Positions 14,701 through 14,787 of a stretch of DNA of 14,787 nt are shown here, one piece after another; position 1 is the stretch's first letter, and every line of letters begins with the position of its first letter. Both the position numbers and the translations under genes were made by a program. The notes beneath the pieces are model-generated. The model was not told the DNA's origin. It worked only from the letters and a program-made list of their open reading frames with translations, and searched no databases. This DNA comes from Methanothrix sp. Lineage in GTDB: Archaea > Halobacteriota > Methanosarcinia > Methanotrichales > Methanotrichaceae. The DNA is taken from the NCBI GenBank assembly GCA_003162615.1, contig PMNG01000183.1, positions 1-14,787 on the forward strand, read 5' to 3'.

Positions 14701-14787
14701 CTACTCTTCTTTGCTTTCGACCTTTTCCTCTTTCTGCTCTTCTTTTTTGACTTCCTTCTTGGGGCCCCTTCCCATGGCCATCAGGGA
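14701..14787 (-). CDS. C-terminal tail of a Lys/Glu-rich protein (partial)
   Basis: The last 28 codons of a gene entering from the right edge read SLMAMGRGPKKEV, then an almost unbroken run of Lys and Glu, ending SKEE with TAG at 14703-14701. Charged flexible tails like this are common in archaeal ribosomal proteins, chaperones and nucleic-acid binders, but too little is present to name it. The frame and the hairpin downstream support a real gene. Confidence 0.6.
   Translation of the reverse strand, partial: SLMAMGRGPKKEVKKEEQKEEKVESKEE

Noticed and set aside
1..14787. CRISPR array, insertion sequence or rRNA genes
   Set aside because: No regularly spaced repeats of CRISPR type, no transposase or terminal inverted repeats, and no rRNA-like sequence were seen. 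The only regular arrays are coding repeats.

Overview
The window looks like chromosomal DNA of a methanogenic euryarchaeon, with a Methanothrix/Methanosaeta-type genome as the best guess. The support is a TrpB2-type tryptophan synthase beta chain, a COG3199-type archaeal ATP-NAD kinase, an archaeal LeuC/AksD-type dehydratase, archaeal TATA boxes, GGTGA/GGAGG ribosome sites, and many secreted proteins of no obvious family. The genus is an inference; no marker gene in the window proves it.

Layout. (1) 1-3330 is a tandem array of four related secreted proteins on the + strand: the tail of one at the left edge, then 214-1023, 1102-2283 and 2605-3330. They share a C-terminal signature, have signal peptides and no membrane anchor, and most are separated by hairpins followed by T-runs. 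The left-edge tail is identical over 101 bp to the end of the 2605-3330 gene. (2) 3735-4388 is a further secreted protein with an ABAB array of 19-residue repeats and a lamin-tail-like domain. (3) 4389-5320 is mostly AT-rich intergenic DNA with a small zinc-ribbon gene that needs a -1 frameshift. (4) 8093-5321 on the - strand is a compact unit: leuC/aksD, truA and a decayed SAM methyltransferase. (5) 8251-10714 on the + strand is the overlapping pair trpB2 and ATP-NAD kinase, divergent from the leuC/aksD unit. (6) 10715-14787 is an eroded region: a 5'-truncated TPR gene, a divergent pair of small winged-helix proteins whose promoters share an upstream element, a long gene-poor tract with a recurring motif and an orphan promoter, an epoxide hydrolase pseudogene with several lesions, and the end of a Lys/Glu-rich protein entering from the right on the - strand.

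How it fits together. The central block is housekeeping: amino-acid or coenzyme B precursor metabolism, tRNA modification, cofactor synthesis. The left block looks like a surface or envelope locus that has grown by tandem duplication and gene conversion. The right block shows decay and possible lateral acquisition. The most interesting unexplained systems are the secreted paralog array and the divergent regulator pair. Several single-base frameshifts occur, so sequence quality should be weighed against real pseudogenization; the two nonsense changes and an apparent active-site substitution argue for real decay.
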